A stretch of DNA of 64,000 bases from Streptomyces sp. Tue 6430 (GCA_021568835.1 JAKGSH010000010.1:5084001-5148000); one strand, 5' to 3'; positions 47,601 through 59,651 are shown, counted from the first letter of the stretch. The notes: a model not told the origin generated them from the sequence alone. Program-made: numbers and translations.

Positions 47601-50600
47601 CCAGGCCGAACAGGCCGGACACGGCGACCGGGTCCACCTGAGCGCCCGGCCGGCCGACGACGTCTCCGGGTTGCCCCGCGGCCGCTTCGACACCGTGTTC
47701 CTCAACTCGGTGGTGCAGTACTTCCCGAGCATCGAGTACCTGGACCAGGTGCTGCGCCAGGCGATGGACCTCCTCGTGCCGGGCGGCCGCGTCATCGTCG
47801 GTGACGTCCGCAACGCCACGACGTGCCGCCTCTTCATGACCGCGGTGCAGCGCGCGGCGCACCCCCACGCCTCGCACGACGAGCTGCGGACGCTGGTGGA
47901 GAGGGAACTGCTCGCCGAACAGGAGCTGGTGATCGCGCCGGAGTGGTTCGCCGAGCTGGCGGAGGACCTCTCCGCCGCGGCCGACATCCGGCTGAAGCCC
48001 GGACAGGCGCACAACGAGCTGACCCGGCACCGCTACGAGGTGGTCCTGCACAAGCAGCCGGCCGACGTGCTCGACCTGGCCGGCGTGCCGTCGGTGCCGT
48101 GGGGCCAGGAGGTGTACGACCTGGACGACCTGGGCGGCCTCACGGCCCGGACCGGCGGCCCGCTGCGGGTGACCGGGGTGCCCAACGCGCGCCTGGCCGA
48201 CGAGGCCGCCCTGACCGCCGCGACGGGTCTCCTCGCCCCGGCCTCCCGGCCCGGCAGACCGGTCGATCCGCAGGAACTGCTCCGGTGGGCGCGCGAGCAC
48301 GGCCGGGACGCGGTCGTCACCTGGTCGGGCGAGGACCTGCGGTGCTACGACGCGGTGCTGCTGCCCGAGGGGCGGGCCGGACAGCGAAACGTCTCGGGCT
48401 CGTTCGTCCCCGCCGGTGCGGGCGGGCGGATCCGGGCGAACACCCCCGCGCTGGCCAGGTCGCTCGGTCCGCTGCTCGTCGAGCTGCCCGAGTACCTGCG
48501 CGGACGGCTGCCCGACTACATGGTGCCCCCCGCGTTCGTGCCGCTCACGGAACTGCCGCTGACTCCGAGCGGGAAGCTGGACCAGCGGCTGCTGCCTCCC
48601 CGGACGACGCGCAGGCGACGACCGGCCGTGCCCCGCGCAACCAGGTCGAGGAGACCCTCGGCGCGCTGTTCGCCGAAGTGCTCGGCGTGGACAGCGTCGG
48701 CATCGACAACGACTTCTTCGCCAGCGGCGGGGACAGCATCCGCTCCATCCAGATCGTCGCGCGGGCCAGGGCCCGCGGCATCGACATCAGCACGCGGGAG
48801 ATCTTCGAGCACTCCACGGTCGCCCGGCTCGCGGAACTGGTCGCCGGGCGCCGGGAGGAACGCCTCACCCTGGCGGAACTGCCGGGCGGCGGCACGGGAT
48901 GGGCCCCGCTGATGCCGACGGCGCGGCACGTGCTCGCGCTCGGCGGCGGTCTCGGCCGGTTCTGCATGTCCGGGATGCTGACCCTGCCCGAGGACGTCGA
49001 CCGGGCGGGACTGACCGCCACGCTGCAGGCCGTCCTCGACCGGCACGACGTACTGCGGTCCCGGCTGGTCCGGGAGCGGTCCGGCCTGCGGATCGAGCCG
49101 GCCGGCAGCGTGCGTGCCGACGCGCTGCTGCGGGAGGTCCCCTTCGAGGACGCCGACGCGCACGCCGAGCTGGACGCGGCCGCGGACCGGCTGGACCCGG
49201 ACGCGGGCGTGATGGCGCAGTTCGTGTGGTTCACCTCGACCACGGGCGCCGGCCGGCTGCTGATCGTGCTGCACCACCTGGTCGTCGACGGGGTGTCCTG
49301 GCGGATCCTCGTACCGGACCTCGTCGCGGCCTGGCAGCAGGTCCGCGACGGCCGCACCCCGGAGCCGGCGGAGTCGGCCACCTCGCTGCGCCGCTGGGCG
49401 CACGCCCTGGCCGAAGAGGCGGTCCGCGCGGAGCGGGTGGCGGAACTGCCCGTGTGGCAGCGGATCCTGCGCGAGGACGAGCCGGTGCTCGGAGCACGCG
49501 GGCTGGACCCCGCGCGGGACGTCGCCGCCACCGTGGACACGGTGCGCGTCCACGTGCCGGCAGACGTCACCGAGGCCGTGCTGAACACGCTGCCCGCGGT
49601 CTTCCGGGGCGGTGTCGACGACGGGCTGCTGGCCGCGCTGGCCCTGGCGCTGGCCCGCTGGCGCCGGACCCGGGGCGTGCCCGCCTCCTCGGCGCTGGTC
49701 CGCCTGGAAGGGCACGGCCGGGAGGAGCAGGCGGTGCCCGGCGCGGACCTGTCGCGCACGATCGGGTGGTTCACCGCGATGTACCCGGTGCGGCTGGACC
49801 TGGCCGGCGTCGACGTGGCGGACGCGTTCGCCGGCGGCCCGGCCGCCGGCCGGGCGGTCAAGGCGGTCAAGGAGCAGCTGCGGGCGGTTCCGGGCGACGG
49901 CATCGGCTTCGGCCTGCTGCGCCACCTCAACCCGGAGACCGCCGCCGAGCTGGCCGCGGACCGGGAACCGCAGATCGGGTTCAACTACCTCGGCCGGACC
50001 TCCACCGCGGACATCCCCGAGGAACTGCGCGGCCTGGGCTGGGCACCCGACACCGCGCACCGGGACCTGATCGCCGCGCCCGACGCGGACATGCCGGTGC
50101 TGTCGGCACTGGAGATCAACGCGGTGGCCAACCGGAGCCCCGACGGCGACGAACTGCTGACCGCCTACTTCGGCTTCCCGACCGGCGTGCTCTCCCACGA
50201 GGAGGTCACCGAGCTGGCCGGGCTGTGGGTCCAGGCCCTGACCGCCCTGGCCCGGCACGCCGCGACCCCCGAGGCCGGCGGCCTGACTCCGGCGGACGCG
50301 CCCCTGGTCGACGTGGGGCAGGAGGAGATCGACGCCTGGGAGGCCAGGTTCGGGCACCTGGCCGAGATATGGCCGGTGACCCCGGCGCAGTCGGGGATCG
50401 TCTTCCATTCGATGCTGGCCGGGGCCTCCTTCGACGCCTACCACGTGCAGCTGGTGTTCCACCTCTCCGGTGAGGTCGACCCCGAGCGGATGCACCGTGC
50501 CGGGCAGGCGCTGCTGGAACGCCACGCCGGCCTCCGCGCGGCGTTCGTCGACCGGGCCGACGGCGATCTCGTCCAGGTGGTGCCGGCGGCGGGGGTCACC

Positions 50601-53528
50601 CTGCCGTGGCACCACCTGGACCTCACCGGGCGCGGCGAGGCCGACCGGACCGAGGCGCTCGAGCGGTTCCTCACCCGGGACCGGGCCGCCCACTTCGACG
50701 TGGACACCCCCCGCTGATCCGGCTGTCGCTCGTCACCCTCGAACCCGGCCGGTCCGAACTCGTGGTGACCGTCCACCACGCGCTGGCCGACGGCTGGTCC
50801 ACGCCCCTGCTGCTGCAGGACCTGCTCCTGCTCTACGCGTCCCACGGCGACGGGAGCGGGCTGCCCGCCACCCGGAGCTACGGCGAGTTCCTGGCCTGGT
50901 ACGCACGGCAGGACCAGGACGAGGCGGCACGGGCGTGGGCCGCCGAGCTCGACGGGGTCGAGGAGCCGACCCTGCTCGCTCCCGGAGCCACGGCCGGTGA
51001 CGGCCTCGACCAGATCGAGGTCACCCTCCCGCTCGACCTGTCCGGCGCACTCGGACGGCGCGCCTCCGAGCTGGGGGTCACCGTCAACACTCTGGTCCAG
51101 GGCGCCTGGGGGCTGCTGCTCGGCCAGCTCACCAACCGGCAGGACCTGGTGTTCGGCACCACCGTCTCCGGGCGCCCGGCCGCGGTGACGGGCGTCGAGT
51201 CGATGGTCGGGATGTTCATCAACACCCTGCCCGTACGCGTGCGGTACGCGCCCGGCGACACCCTCGCCGAGGTCCTCACCCGGCTCCAGGGCCGGCAGGC
51301 CGGCCTCCTGGAGCACCACCACCACGGCCTCACGCAGATCCAGCAGGCCGCCGGCCTGCCGACCCTCTTCGACACCCTGGTCGTCTTCGAGTCCTACCCG
51401 GTCGACCAGGAGGGCATCGGCGCCGCCACCGAGGCCGCGGACGGAATCGCCTTCACCGGCCTGCGCCCGTCCAACGGCACGCACTACCCCCTGGCCCTGA
51501 TGGCGGCGGTCGACACGCACCTCCACTTCCTCCTCCAGTACGCGCCCGGTGCCTTCGACCGGGACACGGCACAGGCGTACGCGGCCCGTTTCGTGCGCGT
51601 CCTGGAGCAGCTGGCGGCCACCCCCGACCTGAGGGTCGCGCAGCTCGACGTCCTGGAACCGGCCGAACGCGACCGGCTCCTCGTCGAGTTCAACGACACG
51701 GCCGTCCCGACCCCGGACGTCACGATCACCGCTCTCGTCGAGGCACAGGCGGAGCGGACCCCGGACGAGGTCGCCGTGGTCGCCGAGGGCGAGACGCTCA
51801 CGTACCGCGAGGTGGTCTTCCGGGCGGACCGCCTGGCGCGCGAACTGGCCGGCCGGGGCGTGGGCCCGGAGTCGGTGGTCGCGGTCTCGCTGCCGCGGTC
51901 GGCGGACCTGGTGGTCGCCCTGCTCGCGGTCCTGAAGGCGGGCGGAGCGTACCTGCCGGTCGACCCCAGGTACCCCGGCCACCGCCTCGCGGCCATCTTC
52001 GACGAGGCGCGGCCGCGCCTCGTCCTGACGGACTCCGCGACGGCCGGGGTGCTGCCGGCGCACGACGCCCCGGACGTCCTCCTCGACGCGCTCGACCTGT
52101 CCGGGGAGGACACCGGGCCCGGCATCCCGCTCCACGCCCGGCAGTTGGCGTACGTGATGTACACCTCCGGCTCCACGGGCAAGCCCAAGGGCGTCGCCAT
52201 CACCCACGCCTGCGTGGTCAACGGCGTCCTGCGGCTCGCCTCCCGCGTGGGCATGGGGCCGGGCAAGCGGCTCCTCGCGGGCACGTCGGTCAACTTCGAC
52301 GTCTCGGCGTTCGAGATCTTCACGACCCTCGCCACCGGCGGCGTCGTCGAGGTCGTCCAGGACGTCCTGGCCCTGGGCGACCGCAAGGACTGGAGCGGCG
52401 CCGTCATCTCCACCGTGCCGTCCGTCTTCGCCGAACTCGTCGACGAGATCTCCGGCCGCACCAGCGTGGAGACGGTCGTCTTCGCCGGCGAGGCCCTGCC
52501 CGCCTCGCTCGTCGAGAGGACCCGGGACGCCTTCCCGGGCGTACGGGTCGTCAACGCCTACGGGCAGAGCGAGTCGTTCTACGCCACCACCTTCACCGTC
52601 GACGGCGACGCGCGGGGCCGGACGGGCAGCACGCCCGTGGGCACCCCGCTCGGCAACATGCGGACCTACGTCCTCGGCCCCGGCCTGGCTCCGGTGCCGC
52701 CGGGCGCGATCGGCGAACTGTACGTCGGCGGGACCGTGGGCCGCGGCTACCACGGCCGCGCCGCACCGACCGCCGAGCGCTTCGTCGCCGACCCCTTCGG
52801 CCCGCCCGGCGTACGCATGTACCGCACCGGCGACCTGGCCCGCCTCGACGACGAGGGCCGGCTGGAGTACGTGGGCCGCGGCGACGCGCAGGTCAAGGTG
52901 CGCGGCTTCCGCATCGAGCCCGCCGAGGTCGAGGCCGCGCTCACCGCGCACCCCGGCGTCGCCCGGGCCGTGGCCGTCGCCCGCGACGGGCGCGGTGGCA
53001 CCGGCAGGCGCCTGGTCGCCTACGTCGTGCCCGCCGCCGGCGGCGACGGCACGACGGCCGACGGCGGCGACGGCACGACGGCCGACGGCCCCTCCGGGCC
53101 GGACACGGGGGAACTGCGCGCCTTCGTCTCGGAACGGCTGCCGGACTTCATGGTGCCGTCGGCCCTCGTGGTCCTCGACCGGCTGCCGCTCGCCCCGAAC
53201 GGCAAGCTGGACCGGGCCGCCCTGCCCGAGCCGGAGTACACCGGCGCCGCCCACCGGGCACCCCGCACCCCCGCGAGAAGACCTTCGCCGACCTGTTCGC
53301 CGAGGTCCTCGGCGTGGACCGGGTCGGCATCGACGACGGCTTCTTCGAGCTCGGCGGGCACTCCCTGCTCGCCACCCGGCTGATCAGCCGCGCCCGCGCC
53401 GAGATGGAGATCGAGATCCCCATCCGCAAGATCTTCGACCTGCCGACGCCGGCCGCGCTCGCCGAGTGGTCGGAGGAGTCCGCCGCCCCCGTCGCCCCGG
53501 CCTGCGCAAGATGTTCGTAGAGGAGTGA
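44624..53528 (+). CDS. Nonribosomal peptide synthetase 2: C-A(N-MT)-PCP-E-C-A-PCP (five one-base frameshifts)
   Basis: The repaired length is 2969 residues. Domains (nt) are: C 44630-45990 (HHIAADGAS), A3 46040-47290 with its last motifs at 48480-48600, N-methyltransferase insert 47310-48400 (EIYDDNYADF, VLEIGIGSGLLLGK, EEYWGTDLSAPVV), PCP 48640-48850 (FFASGGDSIRS), E 48890-50230, C 50330-51650 (HHALADGWST), A4 51730-53240 and PCP 53280-53480. A3 reads D-A-P-F-E-G-L-V-E-K. A4 reads D-V-F-S-V-A-A-Y-A-K, again piperazate-like. The first residue added is therefore an N-methyl D-amino acid. Single bases are missing at about 45784, 48598, 50707, 53268 and 53499. With these restored the length is an exact multiple of three. 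Confidence 0.92.
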
Positions 53529-53533
53529 ACGTC

Positions 53534-56500
53534 ATGATTCCGCTGTCATTCGCCCAACGCCGGATGTGGGTCCTGCACCAGTTGGAGGGCGGGTCGGAGA
53601 ACTGGAACATGGCCGCGGCCTTCCGGCTCACCGGATCCCTGGACGAGGCCGCCCTCGCCGCGGCGATCCGCGACGTGGTCGGCCGGCACGAGATCCTGCG
53701 CACCGTCTACGTGACGGACGACGACGGGGAGCCCCGCCAGCGGATCCTCCCGCCGGCGCAGGCCGCGCCGCGGGTGCCGGCGGTCGAGGTGGCACCCGAG
53801 GACGTGTCCGGCGCGATCGACGAGGCCATCGCGCACCGGTTCGACCTGGCGGCCGAGATCCCGTTGCGGGCCTCCCTGCTGCGCTGCTCGCCCCGGGAAC
53901 ACGTCCTCGTCCTGGTCGTGCACCACATCGCCACGGACGGCAGCTCGGGAGCGCCGCTGGTGCGGGACCTGACCGCGGCCTACACCGCCCGCCGGGACGG
54001 CCGGGCGCCGGAGTGGGAGCCGCTGCCCGTCCAGTACAAGGACTACACGATGTGGCAGCGCGAGGTGCTCGGCGACCCGGCGGACCCGGGCAGTCTCGCC
54101 GCGACGCAGGTCGAGTACTGGCGCAAGGAACTGGCCGGGTGCCGCAGCCGCTGAACCTGCCGCTGGACCGCCCGCGGCCCGCGGAAGCGGACTCGCGGGC
54201 GACACGGTCGGCCTCTTCGTGGAACCGCGGGTGGGCACCGGACTGCAGAAGCTGGCCGACGAGCGCGGGGCCACCCTGTCGATGGTCCTGCACGCCGCGC
54301 TGGCGGTGCTGCTGCGCAAGCTCGGCGGCGGGGACGACGTGACGATCGGCAGCTCGATCGCCGGGCGCACCGACGAGGCGCTGGCCGACCTGATCGGGTT
54401 CTTCGTCAACACCCAGGTGCTGCGGGTGGACCTCTCCGGCGACCCGTCGTTCGCCGGTCTGCTCGCGCAGGTGCGGAACAAGGCACTGGCGGCCTACGAG
54501 CACCAGGACGTGCAGTTCGACGCGCTGGTCGAGGCGATCAACCCCGAACGGTCCGCGGCGTACCAGCCGCTGTTCCAGGTGATGCTCGGCCTGCAGAACT
54601 ACGAGCGGCCCGACTTCAGGCTCCCCGGGCTCGAGGTGGAGGCCGAGCGGAACGCCCTGTCGACCGCCAAGGTCGACCTGTTCTTCAACGTGGTCGCGGA
54701 CGGCTCGGGCGCGCTGCGGGGCGACATCTCCTACGCGACCCAGCTGTTCGACCGGGAGACGGTCGAGGCCGTCGCCGCCCGGTTCGCGCGTGTCCTCGAG
54801 CAGGTGGTCGCCGATCCGGACGTGTGCGTCGGGGACGTCGACGTGCTGGGCGCGGACGAGCGCCGGCGGCTGCTGGTGGAGGTGAACGACACCGCCGAGC
54901 CGACCCTGGAGCTGGTGGAGGCGGTGCGCGGGCGGGTACGGGCGGCGCCGGAGGCACTCGCCGTCATCGGCGAGGAGGAGTCGCTCACCTACCGGGAACT
55001 GGAAGCGCGGTCGAACAGGCTGGCGCACTGGCTGGTCGGCCGCGGTGTGCGGGCGGAGTCGCGGGTCGCCGTGTGCCTGCCCCGGACGGTGAACCTGGTG
55101 GTGACGCTGCTCGCGGTGCTCAAGGCCGGCGGGGCCTACGTCCCGATCGACCCGGACCACCCGCGCTCCCGGATCGACTACATCCTCGAGCACGCGGACC
55201 CGGTGCTGGTGCTCGACGCCGACACGCTGGCCGGCGCGGACTGGGCGGGGTGTCCGGACACGGCGCCCGAGGTGGTCGTCCGGCCCGAGAACACCCAGTA
55301 CGTGATCTACACGTCGGGATCGACGGGAGGCCGAAGGGGGTGACGATCCCGCGCGGCGCGGTGGCGAACTACCTCGCCACGACGCAGCGGAGGTTCCCGC
55401 TGTCCCCCGAGGACCGGATGCTGTTCAGCACGACCGTGGCGTTCGACATGGCGAACACCGAGCTGTACCTGCCGTTCGTCGCCGGCTCGACCATGGTGGT
55501 GGCGGGGAAGGACACCGTCACCGATCCGTCGGCCGTACTGGCGCTCATACGCCGCCACGGGGTCACCGCGGTGCAGGCCACGCCCGCCTTCTGGCAGATG
55601 CTGCTGATGCACGACCCGCACGCCGCGAAGGGCCTGCGGATCATCATCGGCGCGGAAGCCGTGCCGGTGCGGCTGGCCGAGACGCTGGCGCGGCAGGCCG
55701 CCGAGGTGTTCAACATGTACGGCCCGACCGAGACGGTGACGTGGTGCACCGAGGCGCGCGTGGAGCCCGGGCGGGGCGCCCCGATCGGCAGGCCGGTCGG
55801 GAACACCCGGGTGTACGTGCTCGACTCGCGGCTGTGCCCGGTTCCGCGCGGCGTGCAGGGCGAGCTCTACATCGCCGGCGCCGGCATGGCCCGCGGCTAC
55901 CAGGGCCGGCCGGAGCTGACCGCGGAGCGGTTCGTGGCGTGCCCGTTCGGGCCCGCCGGGGCGCGGATGTACCGCACCGGGGACCTGGTGCGCTGGAACG
56001 CGGACGGTCAGCTGGAGTACCTCGAGCGAACCGACTTCCAGGTGAAGATCCGCGGATTCCGGATCGAGCTGGGGAGATCGAGCACGTGCTGACCGGGCAT
56101 CCCGGCGTGGCACAGGCGGCGGCCGTGGTGCGCGAGAACCAGGACGGCGACAAGCGCATCGTGGGCTACGTGATGCCCGGGCCCGGTGCCGCCGGGGACG
56201 AGGCCGGGGTCCGGGCGCTGCTCGCCGAGCTGCCCGGGTACCTGCGGGGGCGCCTGCCGGACTACATGGTGCCCTCCGCGGTGATTCCGCTCTCGGAGAT
56301 CCCGCTGACCCCGAACGGGAAGCTCGACCGGGGAGCGCTGCCGGCCGAGGACACGCACACCGAGGCCGGCCGGGAGCCGCGGGACTCCCGCGAGGAGAGG
56401 CTGTGCGCCCTCTTCGCCGAGTTGCTCGCCGTCGAGGGGGTCGGCATCGACGACGACTTCTTCGCGCTCGGCGGTCACTCGCTCCTGGCCACCCGGCTCA

Positions 56501-57331
56501 GCGCCCGCATCCGCAGCGAGTTCGGCCTCGACGTGCCCCTCAGGACGATCATCAAGTACCCCACGGTGGCCGAGCTGGCCTCGCTGCTGCTCATCGGCGC
56601 CCCTCGGAACTCTCCGACCCGTTCGCCGTCGTGCTGCCGCTGAACAGCGATCCCGGCACCGGGAAGCCGCCCTGTGGTTCTTCCACGGGGGAGGCGGACT
56701 GGGGTGGGCGTACTTCAGCTTCGTGCTGCACGTGCGGGACCGGCCGGCCTACGCCCTCCAGTCCCGCGGCTCCGACGGCGTGGCCGCACTGGTGGGGTCC
56801 GTGGAGGAGATGGTCGAGGACTACGTCACCGAGATGCTGAAGATCCAGCCGGAAGGGCCCTTCCACCTCGTCGGCTGGTCCTACGGCGGCACGCTCGCGC
56901 CCGCCGTCGCGGCGGCGCTCGACCGGCGCGGCCACGAGGTCGCCCTCGTGGCCGTCCTGGACTCCCAGCCGGGCGGGCACGGGTTCACGGAGATCCACGC
57001 CGGCAAGACGCTGTCGGACTACCGGGCCGAACTCGAGGAGTACTTCGGCCAGTACGTGGGCACCGACAACCGGCAGCACTTCCTGGACGCCATGTCGAGG
57101 GTCCTGACCAACAACACGACCCTCATGATGGATTTCGAGTCGCCGGTCTACCGCGGCGACGTGCTGTTCTTCAGCGCGACGCTCCAGGACCAGTCGTACG
57201 CGCACCTGTGGCGGCCGTACGTCCTCGGCTCCATCGAGGTGCACGACGTGCGCGCCACGCACCACGAGATGAACATGCCCGAACCCGTGGCCGAGGTCAT
57301 GAAGGTCGTCAACAGCAAGCTCGCGCAGTGA
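53534..57331 (+). CDS. Nonribosomal peptide synthetase 3: C-A-PCP-TE, termination module (six one-base frameshifts)
   Basis: The repaired length is 1267 residues. Domains (nt) are: C 53540-54880 (HHIATDGSS), A5 54930-56340, PCP 56390-56590 (FFALGGHSLLA) and a type I thioesterase 56640-57331 (HLVGWSYGGTLAP). The A5 read-out is D-M-T-Q-I-G-M-T-W-K, which I do not recognise. The TE releases the peptide, probably by cyclisation. Missing single bases lie at about 54138, 54198, 55326, 56072, 56602 and 56671. Adding six bases gives a length divisible by three. It starts at ATG 53534 (MIPLSFAQ, as in the other two NRPSs), six bases after the previous stop. Confidence 0.92.
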
Positions 57332-57408
57332 CCGGCGGCGTGTTCTTCGCACCGGTCCGACGAATCGCCGAACGGATGAGGGGGTTGGTCGGGGTGCATG
57401 AACCCGGC

Positions 57409-58127
57409 ATGTCCACGGAACACGAAGACCGGGCCACGCTGCTGTGCGTGCCGTTCGCGGGGGCGGGGCTTCGTTCTTCCACCCGTGGCGGGCGCCGGCC
57501 GCCGACCGGTGGCGCGTGGTTCCGGTCGAACTGCCCGGCAGGGAGCGGCGGATCATGGAGACGCCGTACCGGAACGTCGTCGAGGCGGCCAGGAGCGAGG
57601 CCGACGACATCGCCGCGGCCCTCGGCGAGGGGGCGCGGACCGTGCTGTTCGGGCACAGCCTGGGCGCGGTGCTCGCGTACGAGCTGGTGCACCTGCTGAG
57701 CGCGCGCGGCGTGCACGTCGAACGGCTGGTCGTCAGTGGCTCGCCGGGGCCGTGGACCCAGCGGGAGCGGAGGGCGACGGGGCTCCCGGACGAGGAGTTC
57801 TTCGCCCGGGTCGAGGAGTTCGCGGGGTTCAGGCACGAGGCGCTCGACCACCCGGAGATGCGGGAACTGCTCCTCCCCGTGCTGCGGGCCGACTGCGAGA
57901 TGCACGAGAACTACGTCCCGAGCACCGACGAACCGGTGTCGGTGCCGATCTGCTCGCTGCGGGGCGACTCCGACGGCCTGGTCAGCGCCGAACAGGCCCA
58001 GGAGTGGCAGAAGGCGACCACGGGCGGATTCAGCTCCGCGGAGTTCCCGGGCGATCACATGTACCTGGTCGATCACGCCCGGGAGGTGCTGGACGTGATA
58101 GAGGCGGAATCCGCGCGCGACCGCTGA
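57409..58127 (+). CDS. Type II thioesterase (one-base frameshift)
   Basis: The repaired length is 239 residues. This is an alpha/beta hydrolase with the nucleophile elbow LFGHSLGAVLAYEL, Asp in RGDSDGLVS and His in FPGDHMYLV. Type II thioesterases remove wrong or stalled acyl groups from carrier domains. The N-terminal TLLCVPFAGAG is separated from SFFHPWRAPA by a missing G in the G-run at 57465-57468. The start is uncertain: ATG 57409 is favoured, with an in-frame ATG at 57376 and a GTG at 57394 also possible. It follows the NRPS termination module and is co-directional. Confidence 0.88.
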
Positions 58128-58640
58128 GGACGCCCGCCCGCGGGGCGAGGACCCCGGGCAGGGCCGCGGCCCTGCCCGGACCCACGCGCCGCCGGCCCTG
58201 CCCGGACCCACGCGCCGCCGGCTCGGCTCGGACCCACGCGCCGCCGGCTCGGCTCGGACCCACGCGCCGCCGGCTCGGCCGGACCCACGCGCCGCCGGCT
58301 CGGCATGGTCCGGCTCGGCCCGGTTCGGTCCAGCCAGGCTCGGCCCGGCTCAGTTCGGCTCGGCACGACCCGGCCTGGCCTGGTCCGGCTCGGTCCGGCA
58401 CGACCCGACCCGGCCCGGCTCGGCCCGGCTCGGCCCGGCTCGGTGAACCGTCCGTACACGCCGGCGGTGGGCCCGTGCGGGCCGTTGCGTCCGGGGCGTC
58501 CGGGTCCCCCCGACGGGACCCGGACGCACGCGCGGAGCCCGCACCGCGAAGACACCCCGAACCCGCAGAGAACCCGCAGGAGACCCGCAGGGCACCCGCG
58601 GGGAACTCTCGGCGGACCCGCAGAGAAACGGAGACGCATC
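58128..58640 (+). repeat. Repeat-rich spacer: ~26-bp units, GGCTCGGCCC decamers and ACCCGCAG repeats
   Basis: From about 58170 to 58300 a unit close to GGACCCACGCGCCGCCGG followed by CTCGGCTC recurs five to six times. It degenerates into about a dozen CGGCTCGGCCC-like decamers up to 58440. From 58560 to 58630 AGAACCCGCAGG-like octamers (core ACCCGCAG) recur four to five times just before the dehydratase gene. No frame has convincing coding character. It separates the NRPS/TE block from the next gene set. Confidence 0.75.
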
Positions 58641-59651
58641 ATGTCGACCGGCGTGAACGCCGTGGCCGTCGCCGGCCAGCCGCCGCTCCTGAGCTACGAA
58701 GGGGTGCACGGCGCCCGGCACCGTATCGCCGGACGTCTGGTGCGCACGCCCGTCGTGCGCAGCGAGGAACTGGAGCGGGTGGCCGGCGCCCGGCTGTGGC
58801 TGAAGGCGGAGAACCTCCAGCGCGGGGGCTCCTTCAAGATGCGCGGCGCACTCCTCGCCGTGGAGCGGCTGAGGGGGGCCGGCAGCACCGGGGTGGTCGC
58901 GCAGTCCACCGGGAACCACGCCATAGCCGTGGCCCTGGCCGCCGCACAGTACCGGCTCCCGGCGGTGCTGGTGCTGCCCACCGACGCCGCTCCGACCAAG
59001 GTGCGGCGCATCCGTGAGACCGGCGCCGAGGTGCTCCGGGCCGGAACCACGCTGGCCGAGCGGATCGCGGTGGTCGAGGAGCTCAGGAACACCCGCGGGT
59101 ACGACGAGATCGACCCCTACCAGAACCCGGACGTGGTGGCCGGGCAGGGAACCGCCACCGCGGACCTGCTGCACCAGGTGGACGCGGCCGGCGGCCGTCT
59201 GGACGCGGTGGTGCTGCCCGTCGGGGGCGGCAGCGCGGTGGCCGGCGCCTGCCTGGCGACCGCGGGCCGGGGCATCGACGTCTACGGCGCCGAGCCCTGC
59301 GCCGTACCCGCCCTGACCGCGGCGCTGCGCGCCGGGGGACCCGTCACCGTGGACCCGAAGCCCACGATCGCCGACGGGCTGCGCCCCGACCGCATCGGCC
59401 GACTGCCCTACGACCTGGTCCACGACACCGTCGCGGAGGTCTTCACCGTCGACGAGGACGCCATCGCCGAGGCGCTGTGCCTGGTGCTCGTCCACGCCCG
59501 GCTGCTGGTCGAGCCCGCCGCCGCCACCGCCGTGGCCGGCGCCCTGCGCCTCGCCGCCGACGGCCGCGCCCGGGACATCGGCGTGCTGCTCTCGGGCGGC
59601 AACGTCGAGACGAGCCTCGTGGCGTCCCTCCTGGGCCGCCGGGCCTCCTGA
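58641..59651 (+). CDS. PLP-dependent threonine/serine dehydratase-like enzyme
   Basis: The protein is 336 residues and has fold type II PLP architecture. The PLP Lys is in LQRGGSFKMRGAL, the phosphate loop is GGGSAVAG, and STGNHAIAVALAAA is the substrate Asn loop. There is no C-terminal ACT domain, so it resembles the catabolic, non-feedback-regulated class. Such enzymes convert threonine to 2-oxobutyrate or serine to pyruvate. In this cluster that product would suit the E1alpha/E1beta pair, suggesting a threonine to acyl-lipoyl to acyl-ACP route. A racemase or diaminopropionate-type role is a possible alternative. The ATG follows ACGGAGA. Confidence 0.85.
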   Translation: MSTGVNAVAVAGQPPLLSYEGVHGARHRIAGRLVRTPVVRSEELERVAGARLWLKAENLQRGGSFKMRGALLAVERLRGAGSTGVVAQSTGNHAIAVALAAAQYRLPAVLVLPTDAAPTKVRRIRETGAEVLRAGTTLAERIAVVEELRNTRGYDEIDPYQNPDVVAGQGTATADLLHQVDAAGGRLDAVVLPVGGGSAVAGACLATAGRGIDVYGAEPCAVPALTAALRAGGPVTVDPKPTIADGLRPDRIGRLPYDLVHDTVAEVFTVDEDAIAEALCLVLVHARLLVEPAAATAVAGALRLAADGRARDIGVLLSGGNVETSLVASLLGRRAS

